In this document: piece by piece, positions 15,693 to 23,731 of the stretch
How the letters are laid out: every line of letters starts with the position of its first letter
Numbering within the stretch: position 1 is the first letter of the stretch
Assembly: GCF_025717045.1 (NCBI RefSeq)
Contig: NZ_JAOVZN010000006.1
Coordinates: forward strand, 148,267 to 212,266
Reading direction: 5' to 3'
Origin: Flavobacterium sp. SH_e
GTDB taxonomy: Bacteria; Bacteroidota; Bacteroidia; Flavobacteriales; Flavobacteriaceae
DNA: 64,000 bases
Made by a program: the position numbers and the translations under genes
The notes under the pieces: generated by a model
What the model was told of the DNA's origin: nothing
The model's database searches: none
What the model saw: the letters and a program-made list of their open reading frames with translations, nothing else

Positions 15693-16097
15693 ATGAACTT
15701 TACTTACCCTAAAAATGAGCGTTTAAAAAGCAAAACGACAATTGGTTTACTGTTTTCTGAAGGAAAATCGGTGTCCAAATATCCGCTTCGTTTGGTTTAC
15801 CGTCAAGCGGAAGTAAATTCAGAAGAACAAACCAAGATTGGCGTTTCGGTTTCTAAGAAATATTTCAAGAAAGCCGTTGATCGAAATTACTTTAAAAGAG
15901 TTTTAAGAGAAACCTATCGTTTAAACAAACATTTGCTTCTGGATAATTTGAATCAGCCGTATTCTATAATGCTTTTTTATCAGACAAAAGACCGATTATC
16001 TTACCAAGAAATCAACACGAAAATGATTCAGTTGTTTGAGAAATTCTCACTTCAAATAAACAAAACTCCAGATTCTGAGCAGAAAACCGAATCGTAA
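15693..16097 (+). CDS. rnpA: Ribonuclease P protein component
   Basis: RnpA is the protein subunit of RNase P, which trims the 5' leader of tRNA precursors. The 134-residue product has the family pattern: N-terminal ERLKSKTTIGLLF, the IGVSVSKKYFKKAVDRN strand-helix, and the RNR-like signature RNYFKRVLRE at about 64-73. The usual partner gene rpmH is not adjacent. The gene is followed after about 70 bases by a lipoprotein and a protease in the same direction, which is a common flavobacterial arrangement as far as I know. Confidence 0.96.
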   Translation: MNFTYPKNERLKSKTTIGLLFSEGKSVSKYPLRLVYRQAEVNSEEQTKIGVSVSKKYFKKAVDRNYFKRVLRETYRLNKHLLLDNLNQPYSIMLFYQTKDRLSYQEINTKMIQLFEKFSLQINKTPDSEQKTES

Positions 16098-16167
16098 ATT
16101 TCAAAACGTAAGATTAATAATCAAATTAGACAAAAAAATCGTAGTTTTAGATCTAAATCGAAATTTT

Positions 16168-17016
16168 ATGCGACATATTTTCTTTTTATCTTTTTTGTTT
16201 TTAATTCTTTCAGGCTGCAATAAAGCTGATGCTTCAGCTGAAAACATTGTTATTTCATCTGTAAAAATGCCTGCAAATGCAGAAAATGTCGCTTATGACA
16301 GAGAGCCAGATCCGAACAATGCTCCACCGCCACCGCCGCCTCCAGTCAAAGAAAAAATCGAGCAAAAAATCATAAAAGAAGCGACTTTAAAATTTGAAAC
16401 TGATAATTTAGAAAACTCTTTCAGTCAAATTAAAAAAGCGGCTTCGACTAGTAAAGCACGAATTATAAACGATTCTGAAGGAAAAGATTTTGCAACTCTT
16501 TTTAGAAATCTTACTATAAAAGTACCAAGTCAGAATTTTGACCGTTTTATAAGTGATATTTCTAAAGGTGTTTCTTATTTTGAAGTAAAAACTATTTCTG
16601 CTCAAGATGTTACCGAACAATATATTGATCTTACTTCGAGATTAAAAACCAAGAAAAAGCTTGAAGAGCGTTATCTTGAAATTTTAAAGAAAGCGAACAA
16701 AGTCAGCGAAATTTTAGAAATTGAAGAACAAATTTCAGCTATTCGCGAAGAAATAGAAGCCAAAGAAGGTCAGCTGAAATATTTGGAAAGCCGAGTTTCT
16801 GAAAGCACAGTTACTATTGAATTTTATAAAACAATCCCTGAAAAAGAGGGCGTGAAAATATCTTACGGTTCAAAACTTTGGAGCGCAATTGAATCTGGAT
16901 TCTATACTTTATCCGATTTATTGATTTCACTATTAAGTGCTTGGCCTTTTGTAATTTTGTTTGTTGTATTTGCCTATTTTATTAGAAAAAGATTAAAAAG
17001 AAGAAAAAAAGAATAA
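16168..17016 (+). CDS. DUF4349 domain lipoprotein (282 aa)
   Basis: The start MRHIFFLSFLFLILSGC carries a lipobox, so the protein is lipid-anchored. A proline run (about residues 50-60) leads into a DUF4349 domain. That domain has a beta part, a long coiled coil (about 150-215, with KKLEERYLEILKKANKVSEI-type heptads), and a C-terminal membrane helix with a very basic tail (RKRLKRRKKE). This places a coiled-coil domain between two membrane attachments. The biochemical role of the family is not known. The next gene starts 2 bases after its stop, so it is co-transcribed with the S41 protease. Confidence 0.88.
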   Translation: MRHIFFLSFLFLILSGCNKADASAENIVISSVKMPANAENVAYDREPDPNNAPPPPPPPVKEKIEQKIIKEATLKFETDNLENSFSQIKKAASTSKARIINDSEGKDFATLFRNLTIKVPSQNFDRFISDISKGVSYFEVKTISAQDVTEQYIDLTSRLKTKKKLEERYLEILKKANKVSEILEIEEQISAIREEIEAKEGQLKYLESRVSESTVTIEFYKTIPEKEGVKISYGSKLWSAIESGFYTLSDLLISLLSAWPFVILFVVFAYFIRKRLKRRKKE

Positions 17017-17018
17017 TC

Positions 17019-18656
17019 ATGTATCCGTATTTCAAAAAGAAATTTATTATACCAGTCGCTGCGGCGGGAATGTTGTTTGTTGGAACCAGTTTTAAAGAAG
17101 ACTTTTTTGAAATTGCCAAACAAATCGAAATTTTTACAACTTTGTTTAAAGCCGTAAATACCAATTATGTTGACGAAACCAATCCTGGCGATTTGATGGA
17201 TAAAGCCATTAAAAGCATGTTGGCAAGTTTAGATCCGTACACGGTTTATTTTAACGAGCAAGATGTTGTCAATTTTAAAATCAATAATACGGGAGAATAT
17301 ACGGGAATCGGCGCTTTGATTTCTAGAAAGAAAGATCGCCTAATTGTTCGCGAACCTTATAAAAATTATCCGGCAGATAAAGCCGGACTTAAAGCCGGCG
17401 ACGAAATCATTCAGATTGGAGATGTTCTTATCGCCGATTTTAAAGACGATGCTTCGCAATTATTGAAGGGAACAAAAAATACTAAAATCAACATTAAATA
17501 TCTTCGTCAAGGAAAGCCAAGTACTACTGTTTTAGTTTTGGATGAAGTCGATATTAAATCGGTTCCTTTTTACGGAAAAATTGATGATAAAACGGGCTAT
17601 ATTGTTTTATCTCATTTTAGCAGAAAAGCTTCAAATGAGGTAAAAGAAGCTCTTGAAAAACTAAAAGCTGACGGTGCTAAACAAATTGTTTTGGATTTAA
17701 GAGGAAATCCTGGAGGTCTGTTGAATGAAGCAATTGATATCTGTAATTTGTTTGTTCCAAAAAATGAAGTAATTGTAACTACTAAATCTCGAATTGAAAA
17801 ACACAATAATACTTATAAAACTCAAAAAGAGCCAGTTGACACTGAAATTCCATTGGCGATTTTAGTAAACGGAAGAAGTGCTTCAGCTTCTGAAATTGTT
17901 TCGGGTGCTTTGCAAGATTTGGATCGCGCGGTAGTTTTGGGAAGTAGAAGTTTCGGAAAAGGTTTGGTACAACGTTCTGTAGATCTTACTTATGGAACTC
18001 AATTGAAAGTAACTATTTCGAGATATTATACGCCATCAGGCCGATGCATTCAAGCTTTGGATTATGCACATAAGGACAAAAATGGTGTCGCGCAAAAAAC
18101 AGATGCTAAAAATTTCAATGCTTTCAAAACTAGAAAAGGAAGAACTGTTTATGATGGTGGAGGAGTTTTGCCAGATATCGAATTAGAAGAAGCTAAAATA
18201 AGTCCGATTGCGACTGCTTTAATTAAAAACGATGGTGTTTTTGATTATGCTACAAGCTATTATTATAAAAATCCGAATTTGGGAGATAAGATTCCAACTA
18301 TTTCAGATGCAGATTATGCGGCTTTCAAACAATATTTGAAAACAAATAAAATCTCCTTTGACACCGAAACCGAAGTGGCTTTGAGAAATACTTTAGCAGC
18401 AGCTAAAAATGAAAAAATAGACGAAACAATTGCTCCTGAATATCAGCAGTTATTAGCAGCTTTGGAGAAAAGCGAAAGCACATTACTGGATAAAAACCAA
18501 AAAGAAATCAAAAACATGATTTTGGAAGAGCTGATTAAGAGATACCAATATCAAGAAGGTTTGTACCAGTATTACCTTAAAAACAATTCGGAAATTAAAA
18601 GAGCAGTTAGTGTATTAAATAACCAAACAGAATATAAAACGATTTTAAAAATGTAG
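17019..18656 (+). CDS. C-terminal processing peptidase (S41 family, CtpA/Prc type)
   Basis: This exported serine protease degrades or trims proteins at their C-termini. A signal-anchor lies at about 9-24, a PDZ domain at about 90-175 (GIGALIS...GLKAGDEIIQIGD), and the S41 catalytic core follows. The catalytic dyad is Ser289 in NGRSASASEIV and Lys314 in GSRSFGKGLVQ; the 25-residue spacing is the same as in E. coli Prc. The substrate-binding LRGNPGG motif is at 228-234. The 545-residue length is typical. It is co-transcribed with the DUF4349 lipoprotein and the OmpA-like gene, suggesting an envelope-maintenance operon. Confidence 0.96.
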   Translation: MYPYFKKKFIIPVAAAGMLFVGTSFKEDFFEIAKQIEIFTTLFKAVNTNYVDETNPGDLMDKAIKSMLASLDPYTVYFNEQDVVNFKINNTGEYTGIGALISRKKDRLIVREPYKNYPADKAGLKAGDEIIQIGDVLIADFKDDASQLLKGTKNTKINIKYLRQGKPSTTVLVLDEVDIKSVPFYGKIDDKTGYIVLSHFSRKASNEVKEALEKLKADGAKQIVLDLRGNPGGLLNEAIDICNLFVPKNEVIVTTKSRIEKHNNTYKTQKEPVDTEIPLAILVNGRSASASEIVSGALQDLDRAVVLGSRSFGKGLVQRSVDLTYGTQLKVTISRYYTPSGRCIQALDYAHKDKNGVAQKTDAKNFNAFKTRKGRTVYDGGGVLPDIELEEAKISPIATALIKNDGVFDYATSYYYKNPNLGDKIPTISDADYAAFKQYLKTNKISFDTETEVALRNTLAAAKNEKIDETIAPEYQQLLAALEKSESTLLDKNQKEIKNMILEELIKRYQYQEGLYQYYLKNNSEIKRAVSVLNNQTEYKTILKM

Positions 18657-18659
18657 TAA

Positions 18660-19463
18660 ATGAAGCTGACTCTGGCCTTATTTCTGTTCTCTTTTTATAC
18701 AGTCACGGCGCAGCAAAAACCTGTTGAAACGATTTATTTTGAATTTGACAGATATGATTTAACAAGCAAACAAATCAATGTTGTTTCTGATTTTATAAAA
18801 AACATTGACACATCAAAAGTGGAGTCGATACAGATTTATGGCTATTGTGATGATAGAGGTACCGATCAATATAATTACAGATTATCTATTAATCGTGCAA
18901 ATACAATTCAAAACTTACTAGTAAGCAAAGGATTCAATCAAAGTAAAATTGTTATTCTCGAGGGAAAAGGCCGAATAGTCGTTAAAGCAGATACGGTTGA
19001 AAATTTATACGAAACCCGTCTTCGAAATCGGCGGGTTGATTTAATTGTCGTTAAAAAGAATAGCTTTGGAAAAGGCATTCATAACTCCTTCAAAGACAAA
19101 TTAAAGGTTGGTGATAGAGTTTATCTGGAATCTATTCTATTTGAAATTGGAAGCGCAAAATTGACTCCAATTGCAAAAAAAGAATTAGATAAAGTTGCCG
19201 TAACGCTTCAAAAACACCGAAACCTAAAATTTGAAATACGCGGACATGTTTGCTGTACGCCCGAAATCTATAGTGACGGAATTGACAGAGACACGAAAGA
19301 AAGGAGACTTTCCTGGAATCGCGCTAAAACTGTTTTTCATTATTTAATTTCCAAAAAAATATCAAAAAGTCGCATGACTTATCTGGGATGCGGCAATCAA
19401 TATCCGTTAGGAAAGGGTGATAAATACGATCGACGAGTGGAGTTTTTGATTACACAGATTTGA
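18660..19463 (+). CDS. Protein with two OmpA-like peptidoglycan-binding domains
   Basis: A signal peptide (MKLTLALFLFSFYTVTAQ) is followed by two OmpA-C-type domains, about 22-125 and 150-267. Both show the YFEFDRYDLT/LFEIGSAKLT strand, the GYCDDRGT/GHVCC turn and the closing RNRRVDLIV/DRRVEFLI strand. Such domains bind peptidoglycan from the periplasm. In the second domain the usual GHTD turn is replaced by GHVCC, so its ligand contacts may differ. It starts 3 bases after the protease stop, so it is part of the DUF4349-protease operon. No outer-membrane barrel or lipobox is present. Confidence 0.9.
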   Translation: MKLTLALFLFSFYTVTAQQKPVETIYFEFDRYDLTSKQINVVSDFIKNIDTSKVESIQIYGYCDDRGTDQYNYRLSINRANTIQNLLVSKGFNQSKIVILEGKGRIVVKADTVENLYETRLRNRRVDLIVVKKNSFGKGIHNSFKDKLKVGDRVYLESILFEIGSAKLTPIAKKELDKVAVTLQKHRNLKFEIRGHVCCTPEIYSDGIDRDTKERRLSWNRAKTVFHYLISKKISKSRMTYLGCGNQYPLGKGDKYDRRVEFLITQI

Positions 19464-19468
19464 TAAAT

Positions 19469-20486
19469 TTAGACGTCTTTTGCCAAAAGCCATTCGACAA
19501 TATCTTTAAAGACATCATCCCAATGATAAGTAGTTTCTAATTCCTCTCCATTGGCATTAATCTTTCTAAATTCAAAATTATGTCCATAATTTGGATAGCT
19601 TTTTAGTTTTAAGTTTTTCTTATTTAGTAAAAAAGGCAACAAATCATTCTGCAAAGAACCAATATCTTTAGTCCCATAAACAATTAATAGCGGGTTTTTA
19701 TAATATTTAAAACTTTCAAAACTCAGGTTTTGATTGTAGCTTAACCAATTCTTATACTTGCTATTATTGCTATAATTATTTTTATCATATTTAATAGTTA
19801 GATAATCTTTCAAATCTTCTTCTACATTCTTTTGAGATTGATCATCATTTTCTTTATCACTACTATAAAATCTTTCTTTTAAAATACTTTCAGAAATCCT
19901 GTTGAATGGATTAGCTGATAGGCAAACCATCTTTGCAATTTTTTTTATTGTTCTCTGCCACTTTAGCAACTACACGATATCCCTCAGAATGCCCAATTAA
20001 AAATAATGGTCCATTTTTAAACTGTCTATTTTTACTAAGATCATTAACAACCGAAACAACTTGTTTTACACGATATTCCAAATTATCATTGTCGATAAAA
20101 TTCTTAGGAACTTCTCCTTTATCATTTACATATCCTCGGGAATCTCTATCATAACTTCCAATTAAAGGAATTCCTTTTCTTCCTATAATAACAAAATTAA
20201 AAGTTGAGAGATAATCATCAATTTTAAAAGGAATTATTGAACCTGTGCTAATTTCATCATAAAAAAGAATTGGCAAGGGTAATGATCCTTGTACAAAAAC
20301 TATTGTTGGTTTAGAAATTGATATTTTTTCTTTTGAAGTAAGATAAATAATAGTGTCATTTTTTGTTCTCAAAATAGTTTTACAAAAACCAGCTTGCTCT
20401 AAATAAAATTTTTCATCTTGTTGAGAATAAATATTATTTATAAAAACGAAAAAGAACACTTTTAATATCAATATCCTTTTACTCAT
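19469..20486 (-). pseudogene. Secreted alpha/beta hydrolase of the RiPP locus, frameshifted
   Basis: Two overlapping frames encode one hydrolase. The first (from ATG 20486) has a signal peptide, a PTIVFVQG strand and the nucleophile elbow GHSEG, then runs out of frame. The second carries IAKMVCLSANPFNRI, the acid site YGTKD and the histidine site YGHNFEF. The frames join at a run of eight A (minus strand, 19939-19946); one A fewer restores a protein of about 338 residues. The start overlaps the radical SAM stop by 8 bases, so the two are coupled. It could be an exported peptidase or esterase acting on the RiPP. The break may be an authentic mutation, slippage-controlled expression or a sequence error. 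Confidence 0.75.
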
Positions 20487-21675
20487 CTGAGAATTTATCT
20501 TTAATAATTTCATCGTAATTTAACTTTTGTAATTTTATCTTCTGCAAAACTTCTTGCGATAACCGATGCAATAGTTCATTCTGGATATGACAGATAATTT
20601 GAATGATTTCTTTGCAATAGATAGAAGGATTGTTAAAATTTTTTTCCAACGAATATCTGTGTCCTATAAATCCTCCTCCGCATATTGGCTTGAACAAACA
20701 ACTCTCACAAGTTTCACACAATTTATCATGACTATAATAATATAATCTTGCTAATTCGGAATGCTTGTAAATTTTATTCAAGTCATCGTTGAGTACATTA
20801 AAGCTTGTTTTAGTAAAACCATCTCCACAAGTTTTCAATGTATCAACTGTTTCAATACTACCGTCAGTTTCTATAACTAAAGTTTTGTTTATTCCACAAC
20901 CAAAAATTTCTGATTCACCACCAGATCCAAGAATCAGATTTATAAGATCAGAAAATGGTCTGACATTTGGTTTTTTTGATTCCTTATCATTTATCCACAA
21001 ATCAAACATTTCTACAAGCCAATTACCAATTTTAGGCACTTTATTACTATCAGAATTTATATAATTATAATCTTGAAATAAAAAATGAACATTATTTACT
21101 TCCAATTTTTTAAAATGCTGATAAACTTCTTTTGGATCATCACTTACATCAATTACGCATAAACAATTAGAAAAATCATCTCCAAATACATTTTTAATCG
21201 AATTAAATCCACTAACAATTTGAAGATACATATTCTCCCCTTTATGGCCTACTCTATTTATACTATTAGATTTTGGCGTTCCATCAATGCTAATTCCGAC
21301 TTGAATATTTAATTCTTTAAGACGCAAAGCTATTTTTTCGTTTAATAATGTACCGTTAGATTGCATGCCATATTCAATGCAAATTTCTTTGGGTATTATT
21401 CTTTTTTGAGTTTTAATAAAGTTCTCATAAAATCCAATGCCTGCCAATAGAGGTTCACCTCCATGAAAAACTACCAAAAATTCGCTAAGATTATTTTCAA
21501 TACAATTATCTTTTATTCGCAATAGTAATGATTCGATAACATTCTGAGCCATAAATTTAGGTTGCAATTTATAACTTGTATCACACATATTGTATACGTA
21601 ACAATAACTACAATTCAAATTACATCTACTTGCAACTTTAACTACAAGATTGTTAGTTACCATAAAATTATTCAA
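20479..21675 (-). CDS. Radical SAM/SPASM peptide maturase (three-residue cyclophane type)
   Basis: The 398-residue enzyme has the radical SAM cluster C18-x3-C22-x2-C25 (CNLNCSYC), the downstream FHGGEPLL motif and a C-terminal SPASM region with CETCESCLFKPICGGG. The end GHRYS...NNPSIYC matches my knowledge of the FxsB/GrrM/XyeB group. Those enzymes link an aromatic side chain to the beta carbon of the residue two positions later in short peptides. The gene lies 41 bases after a GG-leader precursor gene and overlaps a hydrolase gene, the layout of a RiPP locus. The precursor core has two Tyr-x-x motifs, which suits this chemistry. The family is well supported; the exact product is inferred. 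Confidence 0.92.
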   Translation of the reverse strand: MNNFMVTNNLVVKVASRCNLNCSYCYVYNMCDTSYKLQPKFMAQNVIESLLLRIKDNCIENNLSEFLVVFHGGEPLLAGIGFYENFIKTQKRIIPKEICIEYGMQSNGTLLNEKIALRLKELNIQVGISIDGTPKSNSINRVGHKGENMYLQIVSGFNSIKNVFGDDFSNCLCVIDVSDDPKEVYQHFKKLEVNNVHFLFQDYNYINSDSNKVPKIGNWLVEMFDLWINDKESKKPNVRPFSDLINLILGSGGESEIFGCGINKTLVIETDGSIETVDTLKTCGDGFTKTSFNVLNDDLNKIYKHSELARLYYYSHDKLCETCESCLFKPICGGGFIGHRYSLEKNFNNPSIYCKEIIQIICHIQNELLHRLSQEVLQKIKLQKLNYDEIIKDKFSDE

Positions 21676-21682
21676 TTAAAAT

Positions 21683-21698
21683 GGGCGATCACTCGCCC
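21683..21698 (-). terminator. Intercistronic hairpin between precursor and maturase
   Basis: GGGCGA pairs with TCGCCC across a 4-base loop. On the minus strand it is followed by the T-rich sequence ATTTTAATT. It sits between the precursor stop and the maturase start, so it can act as a partial terminator or a 3'-stabilising hairpin. Either would make the precursor mRNA more abundant than the enzyme mRNA. Confidence 0.6.
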
Positions 21699-21716
21699 AA
21701 TAATTAATACTTTTTT

Positions 21717-21893
21717 TTAACGTCTTACATAAGTACTTTCAGTATATGTTCTACCAGCTGGCGGATCACGATCTTCCATAATACCTCCTAATATCTTTTG
21801 CATTTCCGTTCTTAATAAAGGTCTTAATGAATCATCCTTTTTTTCAACATTACTAGCCTTGTTTAAAAAAAACTTTACTTTTTGTTTCTTCAA
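21717..21893 (-). CDS. RiPP precursor peptide with GG leader and YTE/YVR core
   Basis: From a TTG at 21893 the product is 58 residues: a Lys-rich start MKKQKVKFFLNKASN, the leader block LLRTEMQKILGG, and a core of about 21 residues ending TYTESTYVRR. The EMxKIxGG pattern is the usual leader end in Bacteroidota peptide precursors. The core holds two Tyr-x-x triplets (YTE and YVR), plausible sites for cyclophane links made by the neighbouring radical SAM enzyme. An in-frame ATG at 21971 would give an 84-residue version. I prefer the shorter one because it begins like known leaders, but translation evidence is missing. No transporter gene lies next to it. Confidence 0.7.
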   Translation of the reverse strand: MKKQKVKFFLNKASNVEKKDDSLRPLLRTEMQKILGGIMEDRDPPAGRTYTESTYVRR

Positions 21894-22079
21894 AATAAAA
21901 AAATTAAATTTTAAATCATAATTAATAACTAGATTCAAATTTATAGGCTCTTCTTCAAAAACATTATTCAAAATTATGCAGTTTTCATGCGAATTGATTA
22001 ATTAAAAAAAACAAAATGCAAGATTAAATATTCAAAAGTTTAAAAAAAATGATATAATTGTAAGAAAAAAAATACAATA

Positions 22080-22393
22080 ATGAAAAAAAATTAATCTTAG
22101 CGAGACTTGAAAAAGGTTATTCTCAAGAAAAATTAGCCGATTTAATTGGGATGAGTCAATCTGCTTACAGTAGACGAGAAAATGGAAGTATAAAAATAAC
22201 CGATAACGAGTGGAAGAGAATTGCTAAAGTATTAGATGTTAAAATAGAAGAAATTTGTGAATTGGAAGAAAATAAAAACTATGCATTATCACAATCATTT
22301 AGTATCCCTTCTTTCATTATAGAACATATTGAATTATTAAAAAAGGAAAATAAAATATTAAAAAATGAATTAAGTCGATTAAAAAAAAACTAG
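22080..22393 (+). CDS. XRE-family helix-turn-helix regulator, start out of frame at a poly-A run
   Basis: The open frame from 22091 encodes LILARLEKGYSQEKLADLIG, then MSQSAYSRREN, a complete HTH_3 domain. A short coiled-coil tail follows (about the last 25 residues, LLKKENKILKNELSRLKKN). The natural start would be the ATG at 22080, but eight A follow it and one more is needed to be in frame. Without that A, translation could begin only at ATG 22151, which loses the first two helices. The gene is divergent from the RiPP precursor across about 110 bases, so it probably controls that locus. Its stop codon abuts the stop of the convergent acetyltransferase gene with no terminator between them. 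Confidence 0.72.
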
Positions 22394-22840
22394 CTATTCA
22401 CGTATCATCTCAATATGCGGAATATCATCTTCCAAATACATTTCGCTAGTTTGGACAAAACCGTGGCTTTCGTAAAATTTCTTTAGGTACAATTGAGCAC
22501 CAATAGTGATTTGATCTTTTCCGAAATTGGATTTAATTCCAGCTATTGCTTCTTTCATTAATGCATGTCCCCATTTTCTATCGCGATAGTTTTGGTCAAC
22601 AACTACTCTTCCAATCGAAGCATTATCAAAGCTTATTCCTACATCAAATAATCGTGAATACGCAACAATTTTGCCTTCAAACTCTCCAATTAGATGCAAT
22701 GCTTTCTTGTCTTTGCTATCAAGGTCCAAATAAACGCAATTTTGTTCGACTACAAAGATTTCACTTCGCAATCTGAGCAAATCATATAACTCATCTACAG
22801 TTAATGCCTCAAAAGGCTTTATTTTCCATTTTAGTTCCAT
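22394..22840 (-). CDS. GNAT N-acetyltransferase (ElaA family)
   Basis: The 148-residue protein matches the ElaA group of GNAT acetyltransferases. It starts with WKIKPFEALTVDELYDLLRLRSEIFVVEQNC, where the R-x-x-V/IFVVEQ segment is the ElaA signature. Next comes the acetyl-CoA-binding loop VVVDQNYRDRKWGHALM, a degenerate R/Q-x-x-G-x-A/G, and it ends with YESHGFVQTSEMYLEDDIPHIEM. ElaA proteins act on small molecules, but the substrate is not established. It is a single gene, convergent with the XRE regulator. Confidence 0.93.
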   Translation of the reverse strand: MELKWKIKPFEALTVDELYDLLRLRSEIFVVEQNCVYLDLDSKDKKALHLIGEFEGKIVAYSRLFDVGISFDNASIGRVVVDQNYRDRKWGHALMKEAIAGIKSNFGKDQITIGAQLYLKKFYESHGFVQTSEMYLEDDIPHIEMIRE

Positions 22841-22854
22841 TCTTCCTTATTTTT

Positions 22855-22984
22855 TGCCGCGAAGGCACTAAGGCGCTAAGTTATATATTTTTTTAGGCTG
22901 CGCTAAAGTTTCTTATAGAAATCACAAAGACACAAAGTTATATCATGTAGAAATAAACCTTGTGTCTTTGTGTCTTTGCAACTA
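22855..22984. repeat. Dispersed AAAGACACAAAG-type intergenic repeat
   Basis: The gap contains GAAGGCACTAAGGCGCTAAG, then CACAAAGACACAAAG (22923-22937). This is followed by its inverted partner CTTGTGTCTTTGTGTCTTTG (from 22959), so it can form a hairpin of about 13 bp. Similar 'aacgcaaagagcacaaag' sequence appears at the very end of the window (63981-64000). Such runs are familiar from Flavobacterium intergenic regions. Confidence 0.65.
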
Positions 22985-22993
22985 AATAAAAAA

Positions 22994-23635
22994 TTATTTC
23001 TTTGTCATTACGATTTCCATACTTTTATATTCAGTCCCATTTTTTGTATCATACATTTCCATTTTTCTGGTTTGGGCGTCTACTATAGTATAAACCTCTC
23101 TATACTTGGTGCTTTTTGCTGTTACTGGATCGGCCATTTCTCCAAAATATTCTATACTCTTGGTGCTTTCGTTATACTTTCCGGTGCTAGTCATCATTCC
23201 AGTTCCCATATTATCGATAAATGTGGAAATGTATTCTTTAGTAGCGTTATTATAGCCTACTATGCCTTTACCCTCAAATGGCTGTCCCATCATAGTTCCT
23301 TTATAAATTGCTTCTTGAAAACGACCGCCTAAAATCATTTTGATTTCTGCTACAGAAGTTTCTTTTTCAGGTTTTGCATTAGCATCAGACCAAAATGTCA
23401 TATCGCAATTCCATGTTCCAACTTCATCAGCCAGTATTTTATGTGCATCACTCGGAGTTGCATAAGCTGCCCAAGCTTTCATCTGTGCTGCAGAATCAAG
23501 CGGTTCTTCAACAACTGGCTCTTCCGTTTTAACACTGTCGGCCAGTTTTGGGGTTGACTCTTCTGCTTTTACTTCTTTTTTACAAGAAATAAAACATAAA
23601 GTTATTATTGCTAAGGTTGTGGTTAATTTTTTCAT
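22994..23635 (-). CDS. DUF1579 family lipoprotein (213 aa)
   Basis: A signal peptide with lipobox (ITLCFISC) leads into a Glu/Pro-rich tether (about 20-45). A DUF1579 domain follows, recognisable by HKILADEVGTWNCDMTFW, the ILGGRFQEAIYKGTMMGQPF strand pair and the FIDNMGTGMMTSTG turn. The family forms a lipocalin-like barrel of unknown ligand. It is a single gene flanked by intergenic repeats. A lipid anchor suggests periplasmic or outer-membrane location. Confidence 0.9.
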   Translation of the reverse strand: MKKLTTTLAIITLCFISCKKEVKAEESTPKLADSVKTEEPVVEEPLDSAAQMKAWAAYATPSDAHKILADEVGTWNCDMTFWSDANAKPEKETSVAEIKMILGGRFQEAIYKGTMMGQPFEGKGIVGYNNATKEYISTFIDNMGTGMMTSTGKYNESTKSIEYFGEMADPVTAKSTKYREVYTIVDAQTRKMEMYDTKNGTEYKSMEIVMTKK

Positions 23636-23731
23636 AACTATTTGTTTTTATGTTTGTTATGAATAAAATTACGAAAAATTGTTTCAGGTTTAACGTTGGA
23701 TATGCTTTGACTTTTTAATCGCAAAACAAAA

